Origin: Oceanobacillus polygoni
GTDB lineage: Bacteria > Bacillota > Bacilli > Bacillales > Amphibacillaceae
DNA length: 64,000 nt
Assembly: GCF_008304605.1 (NCBI RefSeq)
Contig: NZ_PIJY01000026.1
Span: forward strand, 475,699-539,698
Direction: 5' to 3'
The translations under genes and the position numbers were made by a program. Positions 53,834-62,697 of this stretch are shown piece by piece. Numbering within the stretch: the stretch's first letter is position 1; the number at the start of each line of letters is the position of its first letter. The notes under the pieces are model-generated. The model worked only from the letters and a program-made list of their open reading frames with translations. It did not search any database and was not told the DNA's origin.

Positions 53834-54841
53834 TTACAAAGAGATCGTCCCCCTCATTACGTCAGGCAAATCGGCATCACCGGACAGCCATTCATTGAAT
53901 GAAAGCATATACGGCTCACAGTTTCCACCAACACCAATGATAGCAGTTAAATTTTGTGGGCAATATACAACGGTATGCAATGTACCAAAGTATTCCTGAT
54001 AGTTAGTGAAAAATAATGGCGACTCCTCATCATTAAAAAATCGATAGGCAGCCATTGCAGTAAGGTTATTCCCATTTAATGTTTGCAACACTTGCTTGCG
54101 GATTCGTGACCCTTCAACCATCTTCCTATTTTTATCAGCTAACACCGTTGATTCAAAATGATTTGTACATACAAGCGGAGAAATGTGATGGACAATTTGG
54201 TCATCTGGAGAAGCTTCGACAATGATTTGCTCACCACTTTTATCCATGATCGAATAATTATAGCAATACTGGTGTGGAACTTTTTTAATAAGCGCTATTG
54301 CTTCTTCATTCGTCGCACATTGATTCAGAACCAAACGACAAATCGTGGTTGCTAGAAACCCTTCTTTCCCTCCTTTTTCATTTACAAAATGCAAGCCAAT
54401 GACAAGTCCCTTTTCATTCATTCCATCGAGCCTTCCGACTATATGCTGGCTGAACCCAATACTTGCATAGCCGTTATCGGGATTGATACATACAAACCTT
54501 GCATCGTATACCTCATCATTAAAATCATAGTTTCGTACGTAAAAAGAACCTTCTGAATAGGAAGTACAACCCATTTTCGGTAAAAGGTAATCATAGCCAC
54601 TATACAACCTAATCGCTGTCTCTAAATCGATATTCATCCCTGCTGCCAATCCAGTCAACTCACGTAAAAAATTTGGTGAAATCATTTCTAATTGTTTTCT
54701 TGCATTGTTCACATTTACATGTAACAACAGTTGCTGAAGCATGGCATCTAACTTCTGGTTAATCCCTTGAGTTATTCCAGCTTCATAAGCGTTTCCTTTT
54801 AAATAAACTACTTCCACGTTTAATGCTTTTTTTGTTCGCAT
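53834..54841 (-). CDS. C45-type acyltransferase/Ntn-hydrolase (choloylglycine-like fold)
   Basis: A 335-residue protein. Its ATG overlaps the MerR stop as TAATG. Cys92 in PKMGCTSYSEGSFYVRNYDF is the expected nucleophile exposed by self-cleavage in acyl-CoA:6-aminopenicillanate acyltransferase-like (C45) enzymes, and the RNYDF motif follows it. GRLDGMNEKGLVIGLHF is another family segment. Bacterial members hydrolyse or transfer amide-linked acyl groups; the substrate is unknown. Coupling with a MerR regulator suggests that it is induced by a small compound. Confidence 0.82.
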   Translation of the reverse strand: MRTKKALNVEVVYLKGNAYEAGITQGINQKLDAMLQQLLLHVNVNNARKQLEMISPNFLRELTGLAAGMNIDLETAIRLYSGYDYLLPKMGCTSYSEGSFYVRNYDFNDEVYDARFVCINPDNGYASIGFSQHIVGRLDGMNEKGLVIGLHFVNEKGGKEGFLATTICRLVLNQCATNEEAIALIKKVPHQYCYNYSIMDKSGEQIIVEASPDDQIVHHISPLVCTNHFESTVLADKNRKMVEGSRIRKQVLQTLNGNNLTAMAAYRFFNDEESPLFFTNYQEYFGTLHTVVYCPQNLTAIIGVGGNCEPYMLSFNEWLSGDADLPDVMRGTISL

Positions 54842-55608
54842 TATTTTCCTCCAATCTGTGTGATCGGCATAACGATATCCAGTTCATCTATTTGATCTCC
54901 ACGATACCATTCCAAGATGGAACCAGCCGGCTCCCAGTCATGCTCGATACAATAATGGAACAACCTACGATAAGCCGACTTAAGCATTGAAAAGTCACTG
55001 TTAAAAACGAGTCCAATACATAAACAAGCAACCATCTCTTCTAAAATCGCATCCGAAATCATACGTACATCAACGTGACCTTCCACCCCAAAACCAATTT
55101 CTGCTTGTATTAATTGTTTATTCCCTGATAAATACCTAAGGTACGTATTCTCAATAGCAATATCGTACTGTTTAAGCTCTTTACGCCGACGGGTAAAGTG
55201 CTCACTAAACTGACCTGGTGGCGATTCCGCTCGAAACCATATAATCTGCTCCGCGTCTTTTTCAAATAAATAAATATCCTTTTCGATTTGACTGCTTTCT
55301 AAATACCGGAGACTTGTTTCCAATTGTTTTTGTCTCTCCTTTATAGCTCGAATCCATTGTTGTTTCATCTCCATTTGTCTTGTTTCATTCGCCTGTAAAA
55401 AGTAAAGAATATCTTGTATAGATACGCCTGCTGAACGCAAACTAGCAATCAGCTTTGCCACAGAAACTTGTTCCTCTCCATACATGCGATAGCCAGTTTC
55501 CTCCTTTCGCTCAGGGATCAACAGTTTTTTCGTCTCATAAAAACGCAGTGTGCTTTTCGGAATGCCTGATTTCATCGAGAATTCCTTGATTGTCATAAAT
55601 CGATCCAT
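54841..55608 (-). CDS. MerR family regulator with C-terminal effector domain
   Basis: A 255-residue protein that starts at ATG 55608 after GAGGGG. Residues 3-70 form the MerR helix-turn-helix (KSGIPKSTLRFYETKKLL), then a long coiled helix (about 75-115). The last 140 residues resemble a GyrI/BmrR-like ligand-binding domain (IGFGVEGHVDVRMIS and a final LDIVMPI). The last three bases overlap the acyltransferase start. A 19-bp-spacer dyad promoter lies just upstream. Confidence 0.88.
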   Translation of the reverse strand: MDRFMTIKEFSMKSGIPKSTLRFYETKKLLIPERKEETGYRMYGEEQVSVAKLIASLRSAGVSIQDILYFLQANETRQMEMKQQWIRAIKERQKQLETSLRYLESSQIEKDIYLFEKDAEQIIWFRAESPPGQFSEHFTRRRKELKQYDIAIENTYLRYLSGNKQLIQAEIGFGVEGHVDVRMISDAILEEMVACLCIGLVFNSDFSMLKSAYRRLFHYCIEHDWEPAGSILEWYRGDQIDELDIVMPITQIGGK

Positions 55609-55629
55609 TTCATCATCCCCTCACTTCCT

Positions 55630-55660
55630 AGGATAAACCTTAAAGTTACTTTAAGGTCAA
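55630..55660 (-). promoter_or_regulatory. MerR-type promoter with perfect dyad
   Basis: On the minus strand TTGACC (55660-55655) and TATCCT (55635-55630) are 19 bp apart. The spacer region carries ACCTTAAAGT-T-ACTTTAAGGT (55637-55657), a perfect 10-bp dyad around one central base. This is a textbook MerR-controlled promoter. Confidence 0.85.
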
Positions 55661-55681
55661 GTGTATTTTAAAATTGCAGCT

Positions 55682-55786
55682 ATGGAAAAAAAAAAATTTA
55701 ACCTATCTTTAGTTCTAGCTTTTAAGGTTGCTCTTGAACTAAAAAAACAAATTAACGAAGTTTTTAAATATGAGGAGGAATCGTAA
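55682..55786 (+). pseudogene. Remnant of a small XRE-type repressor gene
   Basis: A 34-codon frame reads LSLVLAFKVALELKKQINEV then FKYEEES. This closely resembles only the C-terminal third of small XRE repressors, which typically read NPSLxLAxKIA-x-x-L-x-x-x-IEEIFxYEEE. The helix-turn-helix itself is missing, so the gene is truncated. It ends directly at the next remnant, a pairing known from intact YozG-like regulator plus membrane protein modules. Confidence 0.5.
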
Positions 55787-56093
55787 ATGGATGTGTTTCT
55801 ACAGTAGGTCATTTTGGGGTTAGTCATTTTAGTGATGATTGCAGAGGCGTACAAGGCGAAATTTGAGAAAAGCAAGGAGTCTCAGGATGAACGCAGTTTG
55901 GAATTGAATTATAAAGTTAAATGCTTTCTTACTCCATCTCATCTGGGGAATTATACTAAGGGCTATTTTAACTGGGGTCTTTGATTTATTCCCTCTTGAA
56001 GGCTACTTCATCATCGTCATGATCACCTTTTTTATACAAAGCATTATTTCTTCCATTTATTTATATCAACGAAGAAAAATTTACGTCACTTAG
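55787..56093 (+). pseudogene. Frameshifted and nonsense-interrupted membrane protein gene
   Basis: ATG 55787 follows GAGGAGG. The frame meets TAG after six codons, then continues VILGLVILVMIAEAYKAKFE and SKESQDERSLELNYK. A frameshift near 55,915 joins it to AFLLHLIWGIILRAILTGVF and a final helix ending RRKIYVT. The KESQDER motif and the helix pattern fit small membrane proteins encoded beside XRE regulators. Both lesions would have to be sequencing errors for it to be functional. Confidence 0.65.
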
Positions 56094-56128
56094 GGCGCAA
56101 ATGCTTGCAGTCCATATGCGCCCCTCTG

Positions 56129-56701
56129 TTATTCATTATGATTAATAATCTCTTCGGCAAACGCGATTGCGTCCTCCTCCGTCTCGTCCTCCAACAGGAA
56201 ATATTGAATTGTGTAACCATAGCCATCAAAATCCATGCCCATAATAACGACGTCTAGCTCTTCATTTATGACTTGATACTGAACCTCATGTCCATCAACC
56301 TCGATACTTTCAGCATCCACCATTTCTCCAATACCGCCTTTTGAGATTGTCATTTGTATGGCTGTATTATCGAGATACAAGTCACCGTAAACCAATTCTT
56401 TCCGTTCGTCTCCCCACACTTTCTTCATTTCTTCATCTAATGGAGCATCCTTGGAAAAATAATAGATGACTTCCGCTTGCATCGGGTCACCTGTTGAAAC
56501 TTCCCCTTCTTCTGTGTCCATTTCATAGCCAATCAGTAATGACCCAAATGGGAAGTCGGTTTGCGGAATATATGGATTTATTCCTAATATCTCATTTATT
56601 TTTTCCTGGACGACCTCTGTTTCAGAATCACTTGTCCCCTGACTACAGCTAATAAGCAGCACTAGCAGAGACAAAGCGACAATTATAGAATATTTTTTCA
56701 T
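56129..56701 (-). CDS. Lipoprotein of unknown function
   Basis: A 190-residue protein. ATG 56701 follows GGAGG; the longer frame starts inside the kinase gene's end. The signal MKKYSIIVALSLLVLLISCS has a lipobox ISC. The mature part is acidic, with VVQEKINEILGINPYIPQTD and GYTIQYFLLEDETEEDAIAF near the end, but no known domain was recognised. It starts 42 nt after the kinase stop and is likely co-transcribed with it. Confidence 0.75.
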   Translation of the reverse strand: MKKYSIIVALSLLVLLISCSQGTSDSETEVVQEKINEILGINPYIPQTDFPFGSLLIGYEMDTEEGEVSTGDPMQAEVIYYFSKDAPLDEEMKKVWGDERKELVYGDLYLDNTAIQMTISKGGIGEMVDAESIEVDGHEVQYQVINEELDVVIMGMDFDGYGYTIQYFLLEDETEEDAIAFAEEIINHNE

Positions 56702-56742
56702 ACATAACCTCCTGCCCTGGAAAGTTAGACGTCTGTCCCCCA

Positions 56743-57663
56743 TTAACCAAGCTTATAGGCGGAATTATCCTCAAGCAATGCTAGCAAACTTGCAAATAGC
56801 TTTCGTTGCGAGACTCTTTCCCAGTCTTCTACTTCTGCCATCAGCCACATTACCTCATCTAAAAACACATGCTCCATTGCTCTTTCCCAATATCGAAGCT
56901 CTAACGCTGATAGATTTACATATTCTTTATATCCTTTTAGAAATTGTGCCCATTGTTTTGGTGTAAACACTTGATCTGGCGCTGTTTTCATCTCATTATG
57001 AAAAAGCAGCAAGGCCAATGCTAAATCAAAAATCCTTGGAATCCACACAGCATTATCCGGGTCAATTAAGTATGGATCTGGCGTATAAATTAAGTTATTC
57101 GCCTTAAAATCATGTGGCGTCATTACCATTGGAAGGCCAGCACGCTGTAAGTCCTCTTGTCGGGAAACGATTTGTGTGAGCCTTTCTTGCAGCAATTCAG
57201 GGTTCAGCTTAAAATTGTTGTACTTTGCATGTTTCTCGATATCTTCAACACTTTCAACAACCTCATCAATTGTAAAGTCATACACATCGTACACACCCAA
57301 TTGAAATTCATTTTCTGCTGGAGATAGACGATGTATGTTTCCCAATAGCTTTCCAGCCTCGTAGATTTCATTATCTTTTCCAGTATAGACTGTCCCAGAG
57401 ATGAAGGGATAAACGACAAATGTTTCCTCTCCAATGGTTTGCGGGTTATCCATTTTCAGTTTTACAGGCACAACAACTTTTATGCCCTCTTTATATAAAT
57501 ACGTTGTATAGTTCACTAAAGGTTGCGGTCGTTTTTGAGTTCGTTTCACAACAAGATTCTGATCTCCTGTTTGAATGCGGTACACCGGTGAAAATGGATA
57601 GATACTCACTGGCTCATTTTCCATATAGAATCCAAATTTCTCTAAAACTTCTTTTCCTGTCAT
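56743..57663 (-). CDS. Aminoglycoside-phosphotransferase-like kinase
   Basis: A 306-residue protein. ATG 57663 follows GGAGG at about nine nt; GTG 57672 lies too close. NLVVKRTQ supplies the nucleotide-binding Lys, and the catalytic loop is MTPHDFKANNLIY (His-Asp with Asn), followed by LIDPDNA as the metal-binding Asp. The fold is that of APH, CotS and HomoSer kinases. The target is unknown; resistance cannot be claimed from sequence alone. It sits downstream of an MFS pump gene. Confidence 0.8.
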   Translation of the reverse strand: MTGKEVLEKFGFYMENEPVSIYPFSPVYRIQTGDQNLVVKRTQKRPQPLVNYTTYLYKEGIKVVVPVKLKMDNPQTIGEETFVVYPFISGTVYTGKDNEIYEAGKLLGNIHRLSPAENEFQLGVYDVYDFTIDEVVESVEDIEKHAKYNNFKLNPELLQERLTQIVSRQEDLQRAGLPMVMTPHDFKANNLIYTPDPYLIDPDNAVWIPRIFDLALALLLFHNEMKTAPDQVFTPKQWAQFLKGYKEYVNLSALELRYWERAMEHVFLDEVMWLMAEVEDWERVSQRKLFASLLALLEDNSAYKLG

Positions 57664-57684
57664 CGCAAACACTCCTCCACATTA

Positions 57685-58902
57685 TTATGAAACTAGCTTA
57701 CTATCTTCGACTTCATGATTGATAAATTTAAAATACGGCAGCAATAGACCAATCAGGGAAATCACGCATATTAATATACCAATCAAAAGATACAACGGTC
57801 TTATTCCCCAAAGCTCACTGAAAATCCCTCCCATTAATACACCAAGCGGCATCATTCCCCTGATGATTAACAGACGAACAGAGAAGACTTTTCCCATCAG
57901 ATGATTTGGAATCATTTGCTGGCAAATAGTAAGATTATGTACATTAAACATTGCCATCGCTATCCCTGCAACGATTTCTGTTGTAATCGCCAAATAAATC
58001 GATGCTGTAATCCCTAAATTGATGTAGGTCATCCCACCAATGACAAGTGGGACTAGCATAAGGACGCGGCGGCTTTGATGCTTGATTTTCCCGACAATTA
58101 GCGTACCGATCAGATATCCAAGCGGAAAGCCAGCCATAAAGTACCCGTACACTGCATAGCTCCCATTTAATACATCCGTTATATATGGAATGGTAATCAC
58201 CATTGTCACTCCTACACCAAACTGAACCACTGCCAGAAAAACACCTAACCAAACAATAATTTTTTGCTTGAAAAAATAACCGATTCCTTCTGTAAACTGC
58301 TCCAGCCAGGTTTGTCTTGTTGTTTGTGGACGGTTCTTCTCCTGAATCCCTAGCAGCAAACTACCGCTTGTAGCTAGTAAGAAACAGACAAGCAGCAAGG
58401 TTATATGAATTCCGATATACTCGATAACCAGTCCAGCTAATACTGGAGCGAGCAGCATCATCAAGCGAACCATGCCGTCAATATACGCATTCGCAGCAGG
58501 AAGTTGCTCCTTGGAAACAATGCTCGGAAGTATTGCTTGATTAGCCGGAACATACAAAGGTGTAATGAGACCAACCGCGAGCTGAACGGCATAAATATGC
58601 CATGGTGCTAACGTTCCTGTCATATAGCCTATGAGTGGAATGAGAAAAATAGCCGCCCGACTCCATAATGCAATAATCATGATCCATTTTCGGCTCCAGC
58701 GATCAATATAGGGACCAATAAACAGTTGAAGCACTAACGATGGTAAGAAATAAAGCAACCACATACTTCCTAAAGCCAATGGGGATCCAGTCAGTTCAAA
58801 GATGAGTAGAGAATTACAAAATGTCCCGAATGCACCACCTAATTCAGAGGAAGCATTTCCTGCCCAAATACGTGTAAAGGATTTGTTTTGGAATATATTC
58901 AT
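57685..58902 (-). CDS. MFS efflux transporter
   Basis: A 405-residue protein that starts at ATG 58902; the ribosome-binding site is weak. Twelve helices are predicted. The segments NKSFTRIWAGNASSELGGAF at the start, FIGPYIDRWSRKW (loop 2-3 motif) and YVPANQAILPSIVSKEQL resemble macrolide-type and MdtG-like drug exporters of the major facilitator superfamily. The gene is next to an ArsR-type regulator upstream, which may control it. The substrate is unknown. Confidence 0.87.
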   Translation of the reverse strand: MNIFQNKSFTRIWAGNASSELGGAFGTFCNSLLIFELTGSPLALGSMWLLYFLPSLVLQLFIGPYIDRWSRKWIMIIALWSRAAIFLIPLIGYMTGTLAPWHIYAVQLAVGLITPLYVPANQAILPSIVSKEQLPAANAYIDGMVRLMMLLAPVLAGLVIEYIGIHITLLLVCFLLATSGSLLLGIQEKNRPQTTRQTWLEQFTEGIGYFFKQKIIVWLGVFLAVVQFGVGVTMVITIPYITDVLNGSYAVYGYFMAGFPLGYLIGTLIVGKIKHQSRRVLMLVPLVIGGMTYINLGITASIYLAITTEIVAGIAMAMFNVHNLTICQQMIPNHLMGKVFSVRLLIIRGMMPLGVLMGGIFSELWGIRPLYLLIGILICVISLIGLLLPYFKFINHEVEDSKLVS

Positions 58903-58932
58903 ATCACACCAGTTTCTTTTAGAATTTTGGGT

Positions 58933-59964
58933 CTATTCTTGGTGAAGATATACATCTAGTTCCTTTGTTAACGAATCAATCGCCTTTCTTTTTAACGCAT
59001 ATTTTGTGTCCTTGATTTCAACTAATTGTGCTGCACGCAATATTTTTAGATGATGATGAATGGTGGATTTACCCATTTCCATTTGTTCCGTAATTTCTTG
59101 AAGTGTACGACTTCTTTCGAATAACAGTTTAATAATCCTTAACCTAGCTTCATCTCCTAGCGCTTTATACTTTAACAATAAAAAACCGCTTGGCAAATAC
59201 CTGTCATCCGGCGAAATACTTTCATTTGCGACCGGGTAGTAAAACACCTTTGTATCTTCTATATCAGCAACAATATTCCACGGTCGATACGTAACATGCG
59301 GAATTAAAAGGACATGGTGGACGCTTGGCTCTGGGGGATACGTAATTCCTGCAGTTGCCCATTCAACAAATTCTTCAGGAGCCATTTTTTCTTTCATTTT
59401 CAACTTTGTTGCTACATCTCTTTGCAGCACTTTTTCTAGATGCTCCAAATCTTTCTCAATAACATGTTTATACCACTCTGTCATCACCTCGACCAGATGC
59501 TTTTTCAATTGCATTTGATCGAGGTTGCTAATAAATGCAATGTATTCCGGAAAAAAGGGATTTGCAGCAGTAATGGACCGTAACTCGTCCACTGCTTCTT
59601 TCTCTTGACATGCAGCCCGCTCTCTTAATGCTTGGTGCGTATCTCCAACAAATGGCAGGCAAATAAATTTTAATTCCTTTTCTGAAAGAGTCTCTATATA
59701 GGTAGTAAATTCTTGAAGTGTTGCAAAATCTTTTTGATGCAATACTTGAAGCAATGCCTTCCAGGTATTATTTTTTTCAACATAATCGAGATGCTCACGT
59801 AACCGGTTTGAAAGGGAATCCCGCATAACCGTTTTTTCCAATGAATCAAGAAGTCGTGTATTTGTAATAGCTGCTATGCCCAATGCACATTCCCAAAGTG
59901 GCGAGTAGTTAAGGTGAACGCTGTATGTTTCACGTCTTTTAACCGTTGCGCTAATAACATCCAT
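58933..59964 (-). CDS. ArsR-type regulator with long N-terminal domain
   Basis: A 343-residue protein that starts at ATG 59964 after AAAGGAGAG. About residues 1-255 form a helical domain of the DUF5937 kind (SVHLNYSPLWECALGIAAIT), and about 260-340 a winged helix-turn-helix (LGDEARLRIIKLLFERSRTL, then STIHHHLKILRAAQLVE). Members regulate neighbouring transport genes; the MFS pump starts 31 nt after this gene, so a two-gene unit is likely. The effector is unknown. Confidence 0.85.
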   Translation of the reverse strand: MDVISATVKRRETYSVHLNYSPLWECALGIAAITNTRLLDSLEKTVMRDSLSNRLREHLDYVEKNNTWKALLQVLHQKDFATLQEFTTYIETLSEKELKFICLPFVGDTHQALRERAACQEKEAVDELRSITAANPFFPEYIAFISNLDQMQLKKHLVEVMTEWYKHVIEKDLEHLEKVLQRDVATKLKMKEKMAPEEFVEWATAGITYPPEPSVHHVLLIPHVTYRPWNIVADIEDTKVFYYPVANESISPDDRYLPSGFLLLKYKALGDEARLRIIKLLFERSRTLQEITEQMEMGKSTIHHHLKILRAAQLVEIKDTKYALKRKAIDSLTKELDVYLHQE

Positions 59965-60089
59965 GCAATCTCTCCTTTTTTAGACTTTTCATACATTCTA
60001 CAATTATAGAATTAAAAGTTCAACTATTTTAGAATAATAAGTAATTTGAAGATATGGATGGATTACGGCACAGGTTGGTATTTTTGATC

Positions 60090-60304
60090 TTGGTGTCATA
60101 GTGAGGTGGGATGGTGCTTTATTTTTGTTTTTGGTGTCATAGCGTGGCGGGATGGTGCTTTATTTTTGTTTTTGGTGTCATAGCGTGGAGGGATGGTGCT
60201 TTATTTTTGCTTTTGGTGTCATAGTGTGGCGGGATGGTGCTTTATTCTTGCTTTTGGTGTCATAGTGTGGCGGGATGGTGCTTTATTTTTGTTTTTGGTG
60301 TCTT
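60090..60304 (+). repeat. 41-bp tandem repeat array, subtype C
   Basis: Five complete units start TTGGTGTC at 60090, 60131, 60172, 60213 and 60254, with a partial sixth at 60295 (exact 41-bp period). The unit is GGTGTCATAG(T/C)GTGGCG then GGATGGTGCTTTATTTTTGTT, nearly identical from copy to copy but distinct from subtype B. It fills the space between the ArsR-type gene and the helicase gene. Confidence 0.92.
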
Positions 60305-60328
60305 AGCTAAAAGCCTTCTATTTAATAA

Positions 60329-60352
60329 GAGGCAGTCACCAATGACTGCCTC
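60329..60352 (-). terminator. Hairpin after the helicase gene
   Basis: GAGGCAGTCA (60329-60338) pairs with TGACTGCCTC (60343-60352) around a 4-nt loop. The T content after it on the minus strand is modest. Confidence 0.65.
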
Positions 60353-60363
60353 ATCTATATATC

Positions 60364-62292
60364 CTACCAATTCATCTCAACCGGTAAAACATCATCTATT
60401 TTTTTCTGATACAATGCTTTATCTTCTTCTGTCATCCATAGCTGAATAACACCATGGTCGTTCGTTGTTCGTATCAAGCGGCCGATTCCTTGACGGAGGC
60501 GAAGCAGCATGTAAGGTGCATCAACTTCCATGGTTGGATCGTTCGCATGCTTGCGTTTTGCTTGGAATACGGGATCCTTTGGCGGGAATGGCAGGGATGA
60601 AATAATTACCTGTGTTAATGCTTCTCCAGGAACATCAAGTCCTTCCCATAGATTATGCGAACACAGTACAGCGGGCTCTTCCTTTTGAAATTTCCTTACT
60701 GTTGCACTAATTTCATATTCCCCTTCATAAAGCATCCGAAAAGCCCACTCCTGGTTATCTGCCCAATTCCGGAATTGGTTCATTTCTTTCTCAGAAGAAA
60801 ACAGGACAAGTGTGTGGCCTTGATTAGCTCTTAACTGTTCCCCAATTTTTTCCCACTTCAGAGCCGGATTTTGTTCTACATGACCGATGAGCTTCATATT
60901 TGCTTCATAATCAAATGGAGAAGCTACGGAAAATGAGTCAAAGCTGTTGATTCCTAAGCTATCTGCTAGATATGTGAAATCTCCACCTTGTGCTAACGTC
61001 GCGGACGAGAAAACAAATGGAATGTCTCGTGAAAATACTTCCTTCTTCAAAACATCCTCCACTAGGCGCGGCATAACCACAAGACTTGTTGTCGTTTCAT
61101 TTTCCTCTATCCAGTAAATACCTTGATCATCTTTTAATAAAATCGTTAAACCATAACTAAAGAATTCCAGGTATTCTTCAATAATCTTCGTATGGTACTC
61201 ATCCATTGTAAATAACTCTGCATCAAAGACTAGCTGCTCTAATAATTGCTGGACCATTTTATTTAATCTTCTAGCCATGTCCACCATTTTGTCCGTTCGA
61301 GGAATGTCCTGACGATCTGACCCTTCCACAGCAACAGCTGTTTCACCAAGCAATTCAAACCATTCATCATTCAACGCCAAAATATCTTCTACAAGGAGCA
61401 GCGACTCCTCACGAACATCCTGACCCATATAGCCCGTTAAAACATTGGTTAAGTTTTCAAAGTTAAATCGGTAGGTTAAGCCTTTCTGTGCTGCCACTTC
61501 TAGAAGGTGACCTTCATCGAATACAACAGAGCTTGCTTCTGGAAGGAGTGGCAATTGCCCTTCACGCTTACGTGATTCCTTCGTCCACACATGCTCCATA
61601 TAAAAATCATGTGAACAAATAATGATATCTTGAGCATGGCGATAAAATTCCCGATTCAGCGTTTGTCCACTGCGGTGTCTCCAATCACAGGTAGCACATT
61701 GCTGGAGTGGGTCCCAGGCGATTTTTTCCCACTTCTCGTCAGAAACCCACGGGTATTCCTTGCGATCTCCGTAGCGCTCAAAGGACTTCATCACTGCACT
61801 TGTATCAAATACGAAATCTGGAATCTCGTCATGCACACTTAGAATATCTTCATCTGCTGTTATTTCAGCAAGCGGGTTTAACTTTTTAATACACACATAG
61901 TTTTCTCTTGCTTTTGCTAGTCGTACATCGACCTCAAGACCGAGCGCTTTTTCTAGTTTTTCAATATCTCCGCCCTTTTTCACGAGCTGTTCAATTAATG
62001 TCTCATCAGCACAGGAAATAATCGCGGGCTTTCCTTTATAGCGCGCATAGCAAATTGCATATAATAAATAAACAAGCGTCTTTCCTGTCCCTACGCCTGC
62101 CTCGGCAAATATCGTATGTTTATTTTTAAATGCCTGTTCAAGCTGAAAGGCCATATAAATTTGTTCGTCACGTAGTTCAAATCCTTGTTCTGGTAAAATA
62201 TCGTAAAACACATCACCGATATAATCCCCTAAGCGATCAAAGAAATTATCATCTTTGGAAACAGTAAATGGAATGCTCGTATTTCTTGTCAT
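60364..62292 (-). CDS. DinG/YpvA-family ATP-dependent DNA helicase
   Basis: A 642-residue protein that starts at ATG 62292 after GAGGGG. Superfamily 2 XPD-type motifs are present: Q-like FELRDEQ, Walker A EAGVGTGKTLVY, DEGH in VFDEGHLLE, motif III SSATLAQGG, and motif VI RLRQGIGRLIRT. Cysteines in NYVCIKK, CATC and IIICSHD probably bind an iron-sulphur cluster. It matches B. subtilis YpvA in length. It likely unwinds damaged or D-loop DNA. Tandem-repeat arrays flank it on both sides. Confidence 0.9.
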   Translation of the reverse strand: MTRNTSIPFTVSKDDNFFDRLGDYIGDVFYDILPEQGFELRDEQIYMAFQLEQAFKNKHTIFAEAGVGTGKTLVYLLYAICYARYKGKPAIISCADETLIEQLVKKGGDIEKLEKALGLEVDVRLAKARENYVCIKKLNPLAEITADEDILSVHDEIPDFVFDTSAVMKSFERYGDRKEYPWVSDEKWEKIAWDPLQQCATCDWRHRSGQTLNREFYRHAQDIIICSHDFYMEHVWTKESRKREGQLPLLPEASSVVFDEGHLLEVAAQKGLTYRFNFENLTNVLTGYMGQDVREESLLLVEDILALNDEWFELLGETAVAVEGSDRQDIPRTDKMVDMARRLNKMVQQLLEQLVFDAELFTMDEYHTKIIEEYLEFFSYGLTILLKDDQGIYWIEENETTTSLVVMPRLVEDVLKKEVFSRDIPFVFSSATLAQGGDFTYLADSLGINSFDSFSVASPFDYEANMKLIGHVEQNPALKWEKIGEQLRANQGHTLVLFSSEKEMNQFRNWADNQEWAFRMLYEGEYEISATVRKFQKEEPAVLCSHNLWEGLDVPGEALTQVIISSLPFPPKDPVFQAKRKHANDPTMEVDAPYMLLRLRQGIGRLIRTTNDHGVIQLWMTEEDKALYQKKIDDVLPVEMNW

Positions 62293-62390
62293 CGTAAACC
62301 CCTCTACTCATTATCATAAGATTACATGATACCACATTAATCAAAAATACTGCAATTTTACAGACGTATTAATGCTCTTTTTGCTGCAGT

Positions 62391-62515
62391 ATGGGATAGC
62401 GCTATATTTTCTAGTTTGGTGCCATTTTGGGGTGGAATAGTGCTATAATTTTATGATTTGGTGCCATTTCGGGTTAGGATGGTGCTATACTTTTTGAGTT
62501 TGGTGCCATTTCGAA
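62391..62515 (+). repeat. Tandem repeat array, subtype D (42-bp period)
   Basis: Units begin TTTGGTGCCATTT at 62415, 62457 and 62499, with a degenerate half unit before. Each holds GGTGCCA and a second (G/A)GTGCTATA half. It lies between the helicase start and the divergent Fsr-like gene. The related arrays at 36.6, 51.9 and 60.1 kb share the half-repeats. Confidence 0.85.
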
Positions 62516-62697
62516 TCCCGGCCAAAAAATGGTACTTATACAGGATGTCTGTCTGGCAGTATAACCTTATCTAACTATTTTTATGCAAGGGCATACATCG
62601 CAAGGAGCAAAAACCATTGCTATTTTTAGTATCAGTTGTACAATAGCAATAAGGCTAATCATATCGTCCGTTTTCTATTAAAAGAAAGAAGGGAATT

